A DNA stretch of 41,965 bases, from contig NZ_KI911327.1 in assembly GCF_000513935.1 (NCBI RefSeq), forward strand, positions 1-41,965, in the 5' to 3' direction. Source of the stretch: Mesorhizobium sp. WSM3626. Lineage in GTDB: Bacteria > Pseudomonadota > Alphaproteobacteria > Rhizobiales > Rhizobiaceae. Positions 33,698 to 41,750 of this stretch are shown here, in pieces. A program made the translations under genes and the position numbers. Numbering within the stretch: the first letter of the stretch is position 1; each line of letters begins with the position of its first letter. Under the pieces are notes generated by a model. The model had not been told where the DNA came from, did no database searches, and worked only from the letters and a program-made list of their open reading frames with translations.

Positions 33698-33745
33698 ACG
33701 TGATCTTTTCCGAAAACCGGGTCTCGGTTTTCGTGATCCTGCTCT
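33698..33745. repeat. Rhizobiales-type intergenic palindromic repeat, copy 2
   Basis: CGAAAACCG (33711-33719) and CGGTTTTCG (33725-33733) are perfect reverse complements around a five-base loop, flanked by GTGATC on the left and GTGATC on the right. The segment GATCTTTTCCGAAAACCG is, as I recall, a very common intergenic element in Rhizobiales. It is related in layout to the copy at 26273-26319 and lies between the DUF815 ATPase and yajC genes. Confidence 0.7.
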
Positions 33746-33897
33746 AACACGGCTAAACAGGCCGGAAAAGCAGCGGATTTGCCCGGCCGCGCAGTTGCAT
33801 TGGCAACTTTACCGACTATATTCCGGCCAAATTTCGCGGGGCCGCCAATCTCGCTTAACGGTTTGGCGGCTGCTTTTCAAAATTCAGGAGTACCTCG

Positions 33898-34239
33898 ATG
33901 TTCGTGACACCGGCATACGCCCAAGGCATCGGCGGCGCCTCTCCCGATATGTTCATCAGCATTTTGCCGTTTGTCCTGATTTTCGTGATCATGTATTTTC
34001 TGATCATCCGCCCGCAGCGCACGCAGCTGAAGAAGCGCGGCGAGATGCTGGCGGCGGTTCGTCGCGGCGACACCGTCGTCACCGGCGGCGGTTTCGTCGG
34101 CAAGGTAACGAAGGTGATCGACGACAACGAGCTCGAGATCGATCTTGGCGGCGGCACCAAGGTGACGGCGCTGCGCTCGACGATCGCCGACGTGCGCGTC
34201 AAGGGCGAACCGGTCGCTAACCAGAACGCCAAGAAATAA
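33898..34239 (+). CDS. yajC: Preprotein translocase subunit YajC
   Basis: YajC associates with SecDF and YidC at the Sec translocon. The 113 residues have the family layout: a short periplasmic N-terminus (VTPAYAQG), one transmembrane helix (ILPFVLIFVIMYFLII), the conserved RPQRTQLKKRGEML and GDTVVTGGGFVGKVTKV. CAGGAG precedes the ATG. It lies 51 bp upstream of secDF, in the usual yajC-secD-secF order. Confidence 0.96.
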   Translation: MFVTPAYAQGIGGASPDMFISILPFVLIFVIMYFLIIRPQRTQLKKRGEMLAAVRRGDTVVTGGGFVGKVTKVIDDNELEIDLGGGTKVTALRSTIADVRVKGEPVANQNAKK

Positions 34240-34290
34240 CCAAATTCCAGGCGGAGCGATCCGCGGACACGCTCTGACGGACGACGCCAT

Positions 34291-36840
34291 ATGCTTTATT
34301 TTTCGCGCTTCAAGATGATCCTGATCTGGCTGGCCGTGGCCGCCACAGTGATCCTCGCCGCGCCCAATCTGTTCCCCGCCAGCACGCTGACCCAGCTCCC
34401 CAGTTGGGTGCCGAAGCGGCAGATGACGCTCGGCCTCGATCTGCAGGGCGGTTCGCACATCCTGCTGGAGATGAATCAGAACGATCTGATCAAGGATCGG
34501 CTCGAGACGACGCGCGATGAAATCCGTACACGGCTGCGCGATGCCAAGATCGGCTATACCGGCTTGGGTGGCACGGGACGCACCTTGCAGGTCCGCATTA
34601 CCGATCCCGCCCAACTCGATGCCGCCAAGAAGGCGTTGAAGACCCTGACCGATCCTGTGGCTGCCGGCCTCTTCACCGGCGGTTCCATCCAGGAAATGTC
34701 GCTCGACGATTCCGAGCCGGGCCTGCTCAAGTTCACCGTCACCGATGCCGGCATCAAATACCGCACTTCGACCGCATTGGCGCAGTCGATCGAAGTGGTC
34801 GAGCGCCGCGTCAACGAACTCGGCACGACCGAGCCTATCGTGCAGCGGCAAGGCGACGACCGCATCCTCGTCCAGGTGCCTGGCTTGCAGGATCCGCAGC
34901 GGCTGAAGGAAATCCTCGGCCAGACCGCGAAGCTGACCTTCCAGATGGTCGACCAGTCGATGCCGGTGCAGGACGCGCTCAAGGGGCGCCCGCCGGCCGG
35001 TTCTTCTGTGCTCTACTCGCAGGACGATCCGCCGGTTCCGTACCTGATCGAGAACCGCGTCATCGTATCGGGTGAAAACCTGGTCGACGCACAGGCGACA
35101 TACAATTCGCAGAACAACGAGCCGGTGGTTTCGTTCCGCTTCGATTCGAAGGGCGCCGCACGCTTCGGCCAAGCCACCGCGCAGAACGTCGGCAAGCTGT
35201 TTGCCATCATCCTCGACAACCAGGTGATCTCGGCGCCGCAGATCCGCGAGCCGATCCTCGGCGGCACGGGTCAGATCTCCGGCAATTTCACCGCCCAGAG
35301 CGCCAATGATCTGGCCGTGCTTTTGCGCGCCGGTGCGTTGCCGGCGACGCTGACAGTCATCGAGGAACGCACCGTGGGTCCGGGCCTGGGCCAGGATTCG
35401 ATCCATGCGGGCAAGGTCGCCGGCATCATCGGTTCGATCCTCGTCGTCGCCTTCATGTTCGTCGCCTACGGTTTCCTCGGCTTCCTCGCCAACATCGCGC
35501 TGGCGGTGCACGTGGCGATGATCGTCGGGCTGCTGTCGCTGCTCGGCGCGACACTGACCCTGCCAGGTATTGCCGGTATCGTGCTGACCATCGGCATGGC
35601 GGTCGATTCCAACGTGCTGATCTACGAGCGTATCCGCGAGGAGCGACGCGCCGGTCGCTCGGTGATCCAGGCGATCGACACCGGCTTCTCGAAGGCGCTG
35701 GCGACCATCGTCGATTCCAACGTCACGTCGCTGATCGCCACCGTGGTGCTGTTCTATCTCGGTACCGGGCCGGTGAAGGGGTTTGCCATCACCTATGCCA
35801 TCGGCATCCTGACCACGGTCTTCACCGCCTTCACCTTCACCCGCCTGCTGGTCTCGATCTGGCTGCGGCGTGCCCGTCCGAAGGAATTGCCGAAAGCACC
35901 GGTGACCTTCGTTCCACCGGGCACGAAAATTCCGTTCATGGGTATCCGCCGGTGGACGTTCGCGCTGTCGAGCACATTGTCGATACTGTCCGTGGTGCTG
36001 TTCATGAGTGTCGGCATCAATTACGGCATCGATTTCAAAGGTGGCTCGCTGATCGAGGTACAATCCAAGTCGGGCACTGCCGATCTCGCCGACATCCGCG
36101 GCAGATTGACGGAGCTGAACATCGGCGAAGTGCAGGTGCAGCAGTTCGGTGCACCCAACGACGTGTTGATCCGCGTCGGCACGCAAGACGCGGGTGAAAA
36201 TGCCGAGCAGACCGTGATCGACAAGGTGCGCGGCGAGCTGCAGGACCAGTATAATTTCCGCCGCGTCGAAGTGGTTGGCCCGACGGTTTCGGGCGAACTG
36301 GCCAAGCAAGGAACGATAGCCATGATCGTCGCGCTGGTCGGCATCTTGGTCTATGTCTGGTTCCGTTTCGAATGGCAGTTCGCGGTCGGCGCCATTGTCG
36401 CGACGGTGCACGATGTGGTCATGACGCTCGGTTTCTTCGTCATCAGCGGGCTCGAATTCAACCAGTCTTCACTGGCGGCGATCCTGACCATCATCGGGTA
36501 TTCGCTGAACGATACGATCGTCGTCTATGACCGCGTCCGCGAGGATCTGCGAAAATATAAGCGAATGCCGTTGCCGCAACTGTTGAACAACGCCATCAAC
36601 GAGACGTTGTCGAGAACGACGCTGACGTCCGTGACGACCAGCTTGGCGCTGCTGGCGCTGGTGCTGTTCGGCGGTGAAGTGATCCGCTCCTTCACGCTGG
36701 CGATGCTGTTCGGCGTCGTGTTCGGCACGTATTCGTCGATCTTCATCGCGGCGCCGCTGCTGATCCTGTTCAAGCTGCGGCCGCAGGCTTCAGCCGATGA
36801 GGAAAAGCCGGTCAACGGTGGCAAGGCGGTCGCGACCTGA
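34291..36840 (+). CDS. secDF: SecD-SecF fusion protein
   Basis: This proton-driven accessory of the Sec translocon pulls preproteins through on the periplasmic side. At 849 residues it fuses SecD and SecF. The SecD D1 motif LGLDLQGGSH starts at about residue 47, SecD membrane motifs such as GMAVDSNVLIYERIREE carry the proton-relay Asp, and the SecF D1 motif GIDFKGGSLIEVQ is at about residue 578. The SecF equivalent GYSLNDTIVVYDRVREDLR follows. Twelve membrane helices are expected. It forms a run with yajC upstream and an Mth938-domain gene 24 bp downstream. Confidence 0.95.
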   Translation: MLYFSRFKMILIWLAVAATVILAAPNLFPASTLTQLPSWVPKRQMTLGLDLQGGSHILLEMNQNDLIKDRLETTRDEIRTRLRDAKIGYTGLGGTGRTLQVRITDPAQLDAAKKALKTLTDPVAAGLFTGGSIQEMSLDDSEPGLLKFTVTDAGIKYRTSTALAQSIEVVERRVNELGTTEPIVQRQGDDRILVQVPGLQDPQRLKEILGQTAKLTFQMVDQSMPVQDALKGRPPAGSSVLYSQDDPPVPYLIENRVIVSGENLVDAQATYNSQNNEPVVSFRFDSKGAARFGQATAQNVGKLFAIILDNQVISAPQIREPILGGTGQISGNFTAQSANDLAVLLRAGALPATLTVIEERTVGPGLGQDSIHAGKVAGIIGSILVVAFMFVAYGFLGFLANIALAVHVAMIVGLLSLLGATLTLPGIAGIVLTIGMAVDSNVLIYERIREERRAGRSVIQAIDTGFSKALATIVDSNVTSLIATVVLFYLGTGPVKGFAITYAIGILTTVFTAFTFTRLLVSIWLRRARPKELPKAPVTFVPPGTKIPFMGIRRWTFALSSTLSILSVVLFMSVGINYGIDFKGGSLIEVQSKSGTADLADIRGRLTELNIGEVQVQQFGAPNDVLIRVGTQDAGENAEQTVIDKVRGELQDQYNFRRVEVVGPTVSGELAKQGTIAMIVALVGILVYVWFRFEWQFAVGAIVATVHDVVMTLGFFVISGLEFNQSSLAAILTIIGYSLNDTIVVYDRVREDLRKYKRMPLPQLLNNAINETLSRTTLTSVTTSLALLALVLFGGEVIRSFTLAMLFGVVFGTYSSIFIAAPLLILFKLRPQASADEEKPVNGGKAVAT

Positions 36841-36864
36841 CGCGGACCCGACGGGGGTGACAGA

Positions 36865-37260
36865 GTGGTGACCGGCAAAGGCATCGTCATCCGCGAGGCG
36901 CATTTCCCCGGCCGCGCGCCGATCGAGGCTTATGGCAATGGCGGCTTCCGCTTTGCCGACATGTCGCATCGCGGCTCGCTCATGTGCCTGCCGTCCGGCA
37001 TCCACGGCTGGGAGCCGGCAAATCCCCTGGCGCTGACGGCCGCGGATTTCGACCGGCTTCTCGCCGAGGCCGACAAGGTCGAGATCCTGCTGGTGGGCAT
37101 GGGCAGGGATCTGCGGCCGTTGCCGGCGGCACTGCGAGGGGCATTGAAGGATGCAGGCATAGCCTTCGACCCGATGTCGACCGGGGCAGCAGTGCGGACC
37201 TACAACGTCCTTCTGGCGGAAAACCGCGCCGTGGCTGCCGCGCTCATCGCCGTCGACTGA
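36865..37260 (+). CDS. Mth938/DUF498-domain protein (NDUFAF3-like)
   Basis: A 131-residue single-domain protein of the Mth938-like (DUF498) family. It starts with GTG at 36865 (a second GTG is at 36868) behind a GGGGGTG stretch. The family pattern is visible in IEAYGNGGFRFADM, then GIHGWEPANP, VEILLVGMGRD and FDPMSTGAAVRTYNVLLAE. In mitochondria the homologue NDUFAF3 is a respiratory complex I assembly factor, reported as having a bacterial gene-order link to secDF. The stop is one base away from the start of the NDUFAF6-like gene (TGATATG), indicating an operon. Confidence 0.85.
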   Translation: MVTGKGIVIREAHFPGRAPIEAYGNGGFRFADMSHRGSLMCLPSGIHGWEPANPLALTAADFDRLLAEADKVEILLVGMGRDLRPLPAALRGALKDAGIAFDPMSTGAAVRTYNVLLAENRAVAAALIAVD

Positions 37261-37261
37261 T

Positions 37262-38110
37262 ATGTCGCAGAATGCCAAAATCGTCATGGAGGCGGTGCGC
37301 GCCGCCGACCATGACCGGTATCTCACCGCCCTCTACGCGCCTGCCGACAAGCGCGACGCGCTGTTTTCGCTTTACGCTTTCAATGCCGAGATCGCCGGCA
37401 TCCGTGACCGCATCCATGAGGCGTTGCCCGGCGAGGTGCGGCTGCAGTGGTGGCGCGATGTCATTGACGCCGGCGGCAAAGCGGGTGCTGGCCATCCCGT
37501 TGCCGAAGCCTTGAACGCCATCATTGCGGCATTCAAGCTGCCGAAACTGGCCTTCGAGAACATGCTCGAGGCACGTATCTTCGATCTCTACGATGACCCG
37601 ATGCCATCGCGCACCGATCTGGAGGGCTATTGCGGCGAGACGGCGGCCGCGCTCATTCAACTCGCGGCGATGGTACTCGATTCCGCCGAGGCGCCAGGAT
37701 TTGCCGAACTGGCGGGCAGGGCGGGCTGCGCCCAGGCAATAACGGGGCTTTTGCTTCTCCTGCCGCTGCACCGCAGGCGCGGGCAGTGTTTTATCCCGGC
37801 TGACATCCTGGCGGCGGCGGGCTCGTCGCCGGAAGAATTTGTTGCCGGTGACGGCGGGTCTGGCGCCCAGCGCGCCGTGGCCGCGATGATCGCGCTGGCG
37901 CGCGAACATCTTTCGGCCTTCGAGCGGGGTGCCGCCGCGCTGCCGGGGTCATTGCGTCCGGCATTCCTGCCGCTGGCGCTGTCACGGGCTTATCTCGACA
38001 AGATGGAAGGCCCGCGCCACGCACCGCTCGGCGGCGGGGCACAGCTGTCGGCATTGCGCCGGCATTGGTTGCTGCTGCGTCGTGCAGGCAAGGGCTGGCC
38101 GACACTTTGA
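37262..38110 (+). CDS. Squalene/phytoene synthase-family protein (NDUFAF6-like)
   Basis: A 282-residue protein with the isoprenoid synthase-like helical fold. LFSLYAFNAEIAGIRDRI and VRLQWWRDVIDAG match the squalene/phytoene synthase family, but the two Asp-rich DxxxD substrate motifs of true synthases are weak or absent: the first position reads NAEIAGIRD. This, and its place one base after an NDUFAF3-like gene, fits the NDUFAF6-type subgroup, which in mitochondria assists complex I assembly. The biochemical role of the bacterial protein is not established. It probably belongs to the secDF operon. Confidence 0.82.
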   Translation: MSQNAKIVMEAVRAADHDRYLTALYAPADKRDALFSLYAFNAEIAGIRDRIHEALPGEVRLQWWRDVIDAGGKAGAGHPVAEALNAIIAAFKLPKLAFENMLEARIFDLYDDPMPSRTDLEGYCGETAAALIQLAAMVLDSAEAPGFAELAGRAGCAQAITGLLLLLPLHRRRGQCFIPADILAAAGSSPEEFVAGDGGSGAQRAVAAMIALAREHLSAFERGAAALPGSLRPAFLPLALSRAYLDKMEGPRHAPLGGGAQLSALRRHWLLLRRAGKGWPTL

Positions 38111-38188
38111 CGTAAACGTCAATCGTGTTAAGGAGTCCGCCTGCCGAGAACTGTCGCCGAAGACGACAGGCTGGCCAGGAGGAAACCC

Positions 38189-38623
38189 ATGAGCTTGCCC
38201 GTGCTGGTCGCGATCGTCGTGCTAGGCATTGCGCTGTCGGTTGCCGCCGTGCATTTCACCGGCGGCAGCAAGGAAGCAACGCTGGCTGGCGCGGACCAGG
38301 TGTTGAGCCGTTTCGCGGAAGATTTTCCGGACGAGATGGCCGTCACAGTCTGCCTAACAACAGATGCCAAGACGGCGTTTCTGGATATCGGGCGAGGGCG
38401 CATCGGCATCGTTCATGGCATCGGCGACTGTTTCTTGACGCGTATCGTCACCGCTGCGGACGTCGCGGTGTCCGAACCTGACGAGACAAACACAATTCTG
38501 ATGCGGCTGACGGACTTCACCTGGAAGGGCGGCCGCTTCCGCTTCGCCAATACCGCCGACGCGCGGGCCTTGCTGAACGCCCTCGAGCCGCGAGACACGA
38601 GTTCCGCCAGGGCGGCCGCGTGA
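38189..38623 (+). CDS. Hypothetical membrane-anchored protein, 144 aa
   Basis: One N-terminal hydrophobic segment (LPVLVAIVVLGIALSVAAVH) is followed by a soluble domain of about 115 residues with two Cys (VTVCLTT and GIGDCFLTR). Regular alternation suggests a small alpha/beta fold. I do not recognise the family. AGGAGG precedes the ATG (38171-38187 region). Its TGA overlaps the ATG of the sterol-desaturase gene (TGATG), so the two are translationally coupled and probably act together. Confidence 0.7.
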   Translation: MSLPVLVAIVVLGIALSVAAVHFTGGSKEATLAGADQVLSRFAEDFPDEMAVTVCLTTDAKTAFLDIGRGRIGIVHGIGDCFLTRIVTAADVAVSEPDETNTILMRLTDFTWKGGRFRFANTADARALLNALEPRDTSSARAAA

Positions 38624-39651
38624 TGGACAGCTACGATTTTCCGCAGGTCACCCAACTGGCCATTCCGTTTTTCGTCGCCGCGATCCTGATCGAGCTATGG
38701 ATGGTGCGCACAGGTCGCGCGAAGGGCTCGTTCGAGACGCGCGACACGTTGACCAGCCTGATGATGGGCACCGGCAATGTCGTTGCCGGGCTGCTGCTTG
38801 GCGTCGTCTCCTACTGGGCGCTGCTCTGGTTCTGGCAGTTCCGTATCTTCAATCTCGGCCTGTCGGGCTGGGTGTTCCTGGCCGTCTTCCTGCTCGATGA
38901 CCTGCGCTACTACGTCTATCACCGTATTGCGCACCGGGTGCGCTGGGTGTGGGCGGAGCACGTCAATCACCATTCCAGCCAGCACTACAATTTGTCGACG
39001 GCGCTCAGGCAGAGCTGGACCGGGCTGTTCACCTTCATGTTCGTGCTGCAGGCGCCGCTGGTGCTGCTCGGCTTTCACCCGGCGGTGATTGCCTTCACCT
39101 TCGGCTTCAACCTGGTCTGGCAGTTCTGGATCCACACCGAGACGATCGGCAAGATGTGGGGCTGGTTTGAATTCGTCTTCAACACGCCCTCGCACCACCG
39201 CGTCCATCACGCCACCAATCCGCGCTATCTCGACGCCAACTATGCCGGCACGCTGATCATCTGGGACCGCATGTTCGGCACCTTCGTCGAGGAATTGGAG
39301 AAAGACCGGCCGCGCTACGGGATCGTCAAGAACCTGGGCACTTTCAATCCGCTGAAAGTGGCGTTCCACGAATGGATCGGCATGTTCAGGGATGCCTTCG
39401 CACCAGATTTGACGCCGCGCGAGCGCCTGAACTACCTTATCAAGCCGCCAGGCTGGAGCCATGACGGCTCGCGCGATACGTCGGAGAGCTTGAAAGCGGC
39501 GTATATCAGGAGAAATCCGGGCGAGGCGGGGGCAAGCCGGGACTGCCGCCGGCGAGCGTCGAGCCGGCGGAATAGTCTTGCTACGATGGCTCACTCGACC
39601 CGCCATCACGCATCAGCGCTTCATAGTCGCGACCGCCATAGAAGATTTTGA
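38623..39651 (+). CDS. Sterol desaturase/fatty acid hydroxylase-family membrane enzyme, 3' end possibly frameshifted
   Basis: A di-iron membrane enzyme of the fatty acid hydroxylase superfamily. Four hydrophobic stretches surround the three His boxes: HRIAH, HVNHHSSQHYN and HHRVHH. These enzymes hydroxylate or desaturate lipids; the substrate is unknown. The frame as written runs to 39651 with an unusual Arg/His-rich tail and overlaps the convergent parE by 71 bp. If the G5 run at 39528-39532 contained one more G, the protein would continue as GKPGLPPASVEPAE and stop at 39575, 5 bp before parE. I consider that the more natural C-terminus. Confidence 0.85.
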   Translation: MDSYDFPQVTQLAIPFFVAAILIELWMVRTGRAKGSFETRDTLTSLMMGTGNVVAGLLLGVVSYWALLWFWQFRIFNLGLSGWVFLAVFLLDDLRYYVYHRIAHRVRWVWAEHVNHHSSQHYNLSTALRQSWTGLFTFMFVLQAPLVLLGFHPAVIAFTFGFNLVWQFWIHTETIGKMWGWFEFVFNTPSHHRVHHATNPRYLDANYAGTLIIWDRMFGTFVEELEKDRPRYGIVKNLGTFNPLKVAFHEWIGMFRDAFAPDLTPRERLNYLIKPPGWSHDGSRDTSESLKAAYIRRNPGEAGASRDCRRRASSRRNSLATMAHSTRHHASALHSRDRHRRF

Positions 39652-39912
39652 CGATACGCACGAGGTCGTTGTCGATTGCGTAGGCGATGACGGCCGAGTG
39701 TTCGAACGGCACGGTTCGCAGCCCCGGCGCTATCCCGTCGCGGGACCGCCCGCCGCGAGGCGCATTGCCGATGCTCTGGCAGCGAAGCTTGATCCGGTCG
39801 ACGAATTGAACGGCTACGCGCTCGCTTCCGCTCTGGTCGAGAATATAGCTCGCAATCGAATCCAGATCGGCGAGCGCCTCTGGCTAAGAATGACGGCGAG
39901 ACGCTGGATCAT
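39581..39912 (-). pseudogene. parE: ParE-family toxin, inactivated by a one-base frameshift
   Basis: From the ATG at 39912 the minus strand reads MIQRLAVILS and then loses frame. In the next frame it continues as PEALADLDSIASYILDQSG and ends RIVKIFYGGRDYEALMRDG and a short tail, stopping at 39581. Joined, this is a full-length RelE/ParE toxin of about 110 residues. One C (plus strand G, next to 39882-39883) is missing: AGCCAGAG should read AGCCCAGAG. No start codon follows the break. ParE toxins inhibit DNA gyrase. The start overlaps parD by 29 nt. A base-calling error would make it intact. Confidence 0.75.
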
Positions 39913-40186
39913 CGCTCTCTCTCGCCAGCTCCGAGATTCGCTTCTTTACTCTCTCGATCGCTTCGTCCAGCGGGACGCCTGGCCTCGTGTCTTCGATCGA
40001 AGCTTTTACGCGCGCCCGGATCGAAGCCATACGTTCGGCATGTTCTTCTTCTTCGCGCTGAAAGGCGCGAAGAGCGGCACGGATGACCTCGCTCGCTGAG
40101 CCGAAAGAGCCATCCTCGACTTTTTCTCGGATCATACGTGCCATGGCGGGCGTGACGGTGACGGATAGTTTCTCGGCGGATTCCAT
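39884..40186 (-). CDS. parD: ParD-type ribbon-helix-helix antitoxin
   Basis: A 100-residue antitoxin. The N-terminal ribbon-helix-helix is visible as EKLSVTVTPAMARMIREKV followed by GSFGSASEVIRAALRAFQRE, the typical ParD signature. The C-terminal part, which binds the toxin, is acidic and helical. AGGAG lies 7 nt before the ATG at 40186. The gene is intact and precedes the frameshifted parE, with a palindromic operator candidate just upstream. It would autoregulate the operon. Confidence 0.88.
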   Translation of the reverse strand: MESAEKLSVTVTPAMARMIREKVEDGSFGSASEVIRAALRAFQREEEEHAERMASIRARVKASIEDTRPGVPLDEAIERVKKRISELARESDDPASRRHS

Positions 40187-40204
40187 GGAGCGGCTCCTGA
40201 GGCG

Positions 40205-40229
40205 CAAAGTAGGATACTATACCACTTTG
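40205..40229 (-). promoter_or_regulatory. Palindromic operator/promoter of parDE
   Basis: A 25-bp imperfect palindrome centred on 40217: arms CAAAGT and ACTTTG are perfect, and 10 of 12 positions per half match. It contains a TATAGTAT element that can serve as the -10 box for the minus strand. It lies 19 bp upstream of the parD start. Antitoxins of this type bind such palindromes to repress their own operon. Confidence 0.55.
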
Positions 40230-40259
40230 CACTCTGACCCAAACAGATGCCGCAATCCG

Positions 40260-41672
40260 CTATTCCGCAGCCTCAGCCGTTAGTGCCGGCAAACCCAGCC
40301 ATTGCCGGCAATCGGCCCGCGCACGCGACGTGATGGCATGCCTCTTGGCTACGGTCTTGTCCTTGCCGCGCAGGCGCTTGCCTTCGACTTTCTGTGCTTC
40401 AACCGGCGGGAACAGGCCGAAATTGACGTTCATCGGCTGGAACGATCGCTTGCCCGGCTCATCGTCGGAGACGATATGGCCGCCGGTGATGTGGTTGAGC
40501 AGCGCGCCGAAGGCGCTGGTGAGCGGCGGCAGCGATGGTGCATGGCCAAGCCGCTCGGCGGCGGCGAACCGGCCGGCGAGCAGGCCGATCGCGGCGCTCT
40601 CGACATAGCCTTCGCAACCGGTGATCTGGCCGGCGAAGCGCAGGCCGGGACGCAACTTCAGCTGCAGCGAGCCGTCGAGCAAGGTCGGAGAATTGATGTA
40701 GGTGTTGCGGTGCAGGCCGCCCAGGCGGGCGAAGTCGGCGTTTTCCAGGCCCGGAATGGTGCGGAAGATGCGCACCTGCTCGGCGTGCTTCAATTTGGTC
40801 TGGAAGCCGACCATGTTGTAGAGCGTGCCCAGCGCATTGTCCTGGCGCAGCTGGACGACCGCATAGGCCTTCACCGTCGGGTTGTGCGCATTGGTCAGGC
40901 CCATCGGCTTCATCGGTCCGTAGCGCAGCGTCTCGACGCCGCGTTCGGCCATGATCTCGATCGGCAGGCAACCGTCGAAATAAGGCGTGCCTTCCCACTG
41001 CTTGAATTCGGTCTTCTGGCCGTCGACCAGCGCCTGCACGAAGGCGAGGTATTGATCCTTGTCCATCGGACAATTGATATAGTCCTTGCCGGTGCCGCCC
41101 GGTCCGACCTTGTCGTAGCGCGACTGGAACCAGCAAGTGTCCATGTCGATCGTGTCGAAATGGACGATCGGCGCGATGGCGTCGAAGAACGCCAGCGCGT
41201 CGGCGCCGGTCGCCTCGGCGATCGATTGGGCAAGCGATGGTGCGGTCAGCGGCCCGGTGGCGATGATCGCCTGGTCCCACTCCGCCGGCGGCAGGCCGGG
41301 AACTTCCTCGCGCTCGATGGCGATCAGCGGGTGTGCTTCGAGTTTTTTCGTCACCGCGTCGGAAAAACCGTCGCGGTCGACCGCCAGGGCGCCGCCGGCC
41401 GGCACCTGGTTGGCGTCGCCGGCGCTCATGATCAGTGAGCCCGCGAGCCGCATTTCGGCATGCAAAAGGCCAACGGCGTTGTTTTCGGCGTCGTCGGAGC
41501 GGAAGGAGTTCGAACAGACGAGTTCGGCCAGGCCATCGGTCTTGTGGGCGTCGGTGCCGCGAACTGGGCGCATTTCATGTAAGATGACGGGAACGCCGGC
41601 CTCAGCCGCTTGCCATGCCGCTTCTGAACCGGCGAGCCCGCCGCCGATGATATGGATTGGATTTTTGCTCAT
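40260..41672 (-). CDS. trmFO: Methylenetetrahydrofolate--tRNA-(uracil-5-)-methyltransferase TrmFO
   Basis: A folate- and FAD-dependent enzyme that makes ribothymidine at position 54 of tRNA. The 470 residues begin with the FAD-binding IHIIGGGLAGSEAAWQ. TrmFO landmarks follow: ELVCSNSFRSDDAENNAVGL, CWFQSRYDKVGPGGTGKDYI with NCPMDKDQY, and LRYGPMKPMGL. GCEGYVESAAIGLLAGRFAA and the ALLNHITGGH segment are near the C-terminus. Length is normal. It is the first gene after the sRNA pair and is read in the same direction. Confidence 0.96.
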   Translation of the reverse strand: MSKNPIHIIGGGLAGSEAAWQAAEAGVPVILHEMRPVRGTDAHKTDGLAELVCSNSFRSDDAENNAVGLLHAEMRLAGSLIMSAGDANQVPAGGALAVDRDGFSDAVTKKLEAHPLIAIEREEVPGLPPAEWDQAIIATGPLTAPSLAQSIAEATGADALAFFDAIAPIVHFDTIDMDTCWFQSRYDKVGPGGTGKDYINCPMDKDQYLAFVQALVDGQKTEFKQWEGTPYFDGCLPIEIMAERGVETLRYGPMKPMGLTNAHNPTVKAYAVVQLRQDNALGTLYNMVGFQTKLKHAEQVRIFRTIPGLENADFARLGGLHRNTYINSPTLLDGSLQLKLRPGLRFAGQITGCEGYVESAAIGLLAGRFAAAERLGHAPSLPPLTSAFGALLNHITGGHIVSDDEPGKRSFQPMNVNFGLFPPVEAQKVEGKRLRGKDKTVAKRHAITSRARADCRQWLGLPALTAEAAE

Positions 41673-41750
41673 GGCGCCGGAATAATCGCTTGCCGCGGCG
41701 ATTGCAATTGTCGCGCGCGCGAAACGCCTGGTCGGGAAAGCCTGCCCCTG

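Noticed and set aside
33877..36411. 844-aa minus-strand open frame antisense to yajC and secDF
   Set aside because: The plus strand encodes unmistakable YajC and SecDF; the antisense product is His/Arg/Asp-rich with no domain.
39578..40099. 173-aa plus-strand frame opposite parDE
   Set aside because: ParD, the joined ParE, the ribosome binding site and the operator all support the minus strand as coding.
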